DNA of 6,707 nt from an uncultured Coriobacteriaceae bacterium (GTDB taxonomy: Bacteria; Actinomycetota; Coriobacteriia; Coriobacteriales; Atopobiaceae), in NCBI GenBank assembly GCA_902772085.1, contig CACXZL010000251.1, forward strand, positions 1 to 6,707, written 5' to 3'. A model generated the notes under the pieces. That model was not told the origin of the DNA. It ran no database searches and saw nothing but the letters and a program-made list of their open reading frames with translations. A program made the position numbers and the translations under genes. This document shows positions 4,619 through 6,707 of the stretch, piece by piece; within the stretch, counting starts at the first letter, position 1, and each line of letters starts with the position of its first letter.

Positions 4619-5320
4619 ATGCAGCTGCAAGTCACTTTGGATACGCCGCGGCTAGACCAATGTACCGAGCTGGTTGAGCAAATCCATGAGTATGTGGATA
4701 TCGTCGAGGTGGGAAACCCTCTTATCATAGAATCGGGCCTGAACCTCGTACGCGATCTTTCGCAAGAGTTTCCCGAAGTATCCATATGCGCAGACGCAAA
4801 AATCGTAAACTCCGGTCATTACATTGCCTCGCGATGCTTCGAAGCAGGAGCATGCATTGTCACGGTCATGGGCGTCGCTGCCGACCAAACGATAGAAGGA
4901 GCCGTCGCCGCAGCACAACTGGCTGGTGGACACATCATGGCGGATCTGACTGGCATCATAGACATTGCCGCTCGTTCGCGAGAACTCGAAGATTTGGGCG
5001 TACGCTATCTTTGCGGACACACCAGCTATGAAGACCGCCAACTGGCCAGCAATCCCCTCGCGGATACCGGTTTTGGGCTCACGAGAGCACTGCGTTCGGT
5101 GCTCGGGTACGACAATCCCCTACGCGAGCTCAACCTCATCCGGTCAAACACCGTTGGCAGGGCATTGCCCGCTATCGTCGGGCGCATCAACTTGGAAAAC
5201 ATCGACGAGGTCGTGGCGGCAAATCCGGAAATCATTCTGGTGGGACGCGCCATCGTGAACTCGGTAGCCCCCGCCCACGCCGCTGCAGACTTGCGCGAGC
5301 ACCTGGCAAACGTGCGGTGA
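4619..5320 (+). CDS. 3-hexulose-6-phosphate synthase / 3-keto-gulonate-6-P decarboxylase-like protein (OMPDC suprafamily), altered active site
   Basis: TIM-barrel protein of 233 residues, the normal length for HPS (aldol joining of formaldehyde and ribulose-5-P) and KGPDC (decarboxylation of 3-keto-L-gulonate-6-P). Family signs are MQLQVTLD (1-8) with D8, YVDIVEVGNPLI (25-36) with E30, ICADAKIVNSG (56-66), VTVMGVAADQTIEGA (81-95), ADLTGI (108-113), H134 and the phosphate-loop-like ILVGRAI (206-212). Several key positions differ from the family: the D-x-K-x-x-D motif is D59-A-K61-I-V-N64, so the last aspartate is asparagine; GTPL is GNPL; and the usual AGG phosphate loop is AIVGRI. The natural substrate is therefore open, and loss of activity is possible. 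No HxlB isomerase or ascorbate-use gene is next to it. It is transcribed alone, divergent from the Wzz-type gene and convergent with the surface-protein gene. Residues upstream of this ATG are not family-like. Confidence 0.88.
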   Translation: MQLQVTLDTPRLDQCTELVEQIHEYVDIVEVGNPLIIESGLNLVRDLSQEFPEVSICADAKIVNSGHYIASRCFEAGACIVTVMGVAADQTIEGAVAAAQLAGGHIMADLTGIIDIAARSRELEDLGVRYLCGHTSYEDRQLASNPLADTGFGLTRALRSVLGYDNPLRELNLIRSNTVGRALPAIVGRINLENIDEVVAANPEIILVGRAIVNSVAPAHAAADLREHLANVR

Positions 5321-5336
5321 GCTTGGTCGTCCTTTC

Positions 5337-5409
5337 GGCGCCATGGACAAGCACCGTGCTCATACAGTCCACGTTCCTGCGAAACTGCACGGTCGCTTTC
5401 CATGGCACC
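5337..5409. repeat. 73-bp inverted repeat between convergent genes
   Basis: The left arm 5337-5359 pairs with the right arm 5387-5409. Outer 11 bp: GGCGCCATGGA with TCCATGGCACC (one mismatch, a G-U on the minus strand). Then 4 bp (AAGC / GCTT) with one bulged base on each side, then a perfect 7 bp (ACCGTGC / GCACGGT). The apical loop is 27 bases. It begins 16 bases after the HPS-like stop and ends 14 bases before the stop of the minus-strand surface-protein gene. Neither side has a T-run, so it is not a typical intrinsic terminator. It may be a bidirectional 3'-end structure, a small structured RNA or a decayed MITE. Confidence 0.7.
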
Positions 5410-5423
5410 TTGCGATCGTCTCT

Positions 5424-6707
5424 CTATGATGGATAGGCCTTTGCGGCCTCGTAGTAGCGATACATGGACGTCATCGCAAAGAGAGCGTTTTGATCGTCCT
5501 CGTTGTCGTCGTGAAGCAGCACAGAAGCAAACGAAAGGGCCGACACGCGCACTGACGCCTCAGTGCCACCAGAGGTGGTAATGACGAAGTCGTGCACAGT
5601 TCCCAATTCGTCTGCCATAATATTTGGAACCACAATGCGCCAGACCCCTTCTTTCGCCTTGGCGGTCTCCAACGTGGTACCATCCGCACGCACAGCCGAC
5701 GTTACGCTCGCATTCTCGCTCATGTGCACACGTAGATAGATCGAGGTATCTGTTTCGAGATCGAGTGACATCGTCACCTTCTTTATCTCGCCATCTTTCG
5801 GCACGTTGCATTCGATGGCATACGGTTCGGTGGCAACACGCGCTTCATCCACCATCTGGTTGGTATAGTTCGTCACAGCCTTTATTTCTGCGTAGTCAGT
5901 ACCTATCTCCCATTTGCGGTAAGCAGAGAGGTAGAGTTGCACGTAGTGACCATAGTCGGCCAAGGCGTGAACGAGGTTGGTGACCTTCTGATCGTACTGG
6001 TCGGCAACGCTTTCGTAGTCGGAGAAGTATTGGGAGACGCTATAGGTTTGCGAGACGCTTTTCTCTACTCCGTCTTCTGCATAGTGGAACGTTGCCGTGA
6101 TGGGCTCTGCCATCTGGATAGAACTCACGTAGCAGGTGAAGGCATAGAACGTGCCAGCGTTGTTTTTGTCTTCGGCGTCAAAGGAGTCGCTCGCCTGGAA
6201 GGCACCCTTGCCACCTACGGAGAAGTCCATGTGGCTCTGCGTCCAATCGACGTCTTCTATCGTGGGCAGCTCCATAAAGAACCGCACTCCTATCTTGCCG
6301 TCAAGCGAAATAGAGTGGGCGCGGAAGGCAGGACGCACGACAGGAGCAATGACTACCTGCAGGCTTGGCTCGTTGCCGTTGGCATCGTAAATAATGCCAT
6401 TCTTCACTTGGGCTTGCTTGGGTATCTTCACTTCCATGCCCTCGTCCAGCGTGAGCAGGGCGTTGCCCATGGGCCTATCTGCGTCTATCTGCAGATGCTT
6501 CACTCCGTTCTTTACCACAGCCTCGGAGGCGGTAATACCTATGCCGGCGCGATCGCCCGTTCCTGTAATGGTAAAAGAACCATTGGTAAACGTAATGGTA
6601 GACCTCGTCGCCTGCACAGGCCTCGCTCGCCCTCGTATGGTAAAGTTGCCACCCAAAGTCAACGTACCACCCTCTACGAAGATGCCCCTGGATTCGCCTT
6701 CCACCAC
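5424..6707 (-). CDS. Large cell-surface/secreted beta-helix protein, C-terminal part only
   Basis: Open to the right edge; 427 residues are visible before the stop at 5424, and the true start is outside (a GTG at the very edge is chance). The first 75 residues have the short glycine/threonine/isoleucine repeats of a right-handed beta-helix (GGTLTLGGNFTIRG, then ITFTNGSFTITGTG). A hinge near 115-128 leads to AHSISLDGKIGVRFFMEL (130-147), followed by a beta domain and helices ending in HALADYGHYVQLYLSAY (247-263). A second beta domain spans about 310-395, and the end is MYRYYEAAKAY (415-425). By recollection this C-terminal architecture recurs in big surface proteins of gut Lachnospiraceae and Coriobacteriia, where its role is unknown. 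There is no LPxTG motif, hydrophobic tail or basic end, so any anchor must be N-terminal. A polysaccharide-binding or adhesion role is possible but not shown. Confidence 0.88.
   Translation of the reverse strand: MVEGESRGIFVEGGTLTLGGNFTIRGRARPVQATRSTITFTNGSFTITGTGDRAGIGITASEAVVKNGVKHLQIDADRPMGNALLTLDEGMEVKIPKQAQVKNGIIYDANGNEPSLQVVIAPVVRPAFRAHSISLDGKIGVRFFMELPTIEDVDWTQSHMDFSVGGKGAFQASDSFDAEDKNNAGTFYAFTCYVSSIQMAEPITATFHYAEDGVEKSVSQTYSVSQYFSDYESVADQYDQKVTNLVHALADYGHYVQLYLSAYRKWEIGTDYAEIKAVTNYTNQMVDEARVATEPYAIECNVPKDGEIKKVTMSLDLETDTSIYLRVHMSENASVTSAVRADGTTLETAKAKEGVWRIVVPNIMADELGTVHDFVITTSGGTEASVRVSALSFASVLLHDDNEDDQNALFAMTSMYRYYEAAKAYPS

Noticed and set aside
5026..5403. 125-codon minus-strand frame opposite the HPS-like gene
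   Set aside because: It is antisense to a clear TIM-barrel enzyme. Its ATG comes from the CCATGG in the inverted repeat, and the product has no recognisable features.

Overview
The window reads as a chromosomal piece of a gut-type actinobacterium, most likely class Coriobacteriia. That placement is an inference from four things: the form of the HisRS insert, a cell-surface protein with the C-terminal architecture common in gut Firmicutes and Coriobacteriia, moderate GC, and a GGGGACGTCCCC-type REP-like repeat. There is no rRNA or other phylogenetic marker beyond the HisRS and BCAT proteins.

Layout, left to right. (1) 1-1274, minus: hisS, complete at its N-terminus and missing only its last few residues at the left edge. 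(2) 1275-1446: a strong intrinsic terminator for the upstream ilvE, a second small terminator-like hairpin, then the hisS promoter and ribosome binding site. (3) 1447-2481, minus: ilvE, a branched-chain aminotransferase whose start is fixed by an AGGAGG site. (4) 2482-2650: the ilvE promoter and a 62-bp REP/MITE-like element with perfect 8-bp terminal inverted repeats. (5) 2651-3550, minus: a membrane-anchored protein with a SurA-N-like domain but no PPIase domain. (6) 3551-3779: a long imperfect hairpin, probably the terminator of the next gene. (7) 3780-4460, minus: a Wzz/CpsC-type polysaccharide co-polymerase starting at GTG, with no tyrosine kinase next to it. (8) 4461-4618: a divergent promoter region with a perfect 14-bp palindrome and an extended -10. 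(9) 4619-5320, plus: a diverged HPS/KGPDC-like (OMP decarboxylase suprafamily) protein with an altered catalytic motif. (10) 5321-5423: a 73-bp inverted repeat between convergent genes. (11) 5424-6707, minus: the C-terminal part of a large beta-helix surface protein that runs off the right edge.

The genes do not form one pathway. hisS and ilvE are housekeeping genes, each with its own promoter. The SurA-N-like protein and the Wzz protein both belong to the cell envelope and are separated by a hairpin. The HPS-like gene is the only one on the plus strand and has no HxlB partner in view. I see no convincing new multi-gene system. The most interesting items are the altered active site of the HPS-like enzyme, the unexplained 73-bp inverted repeat, the REP-like element, and the envelope protein pair.
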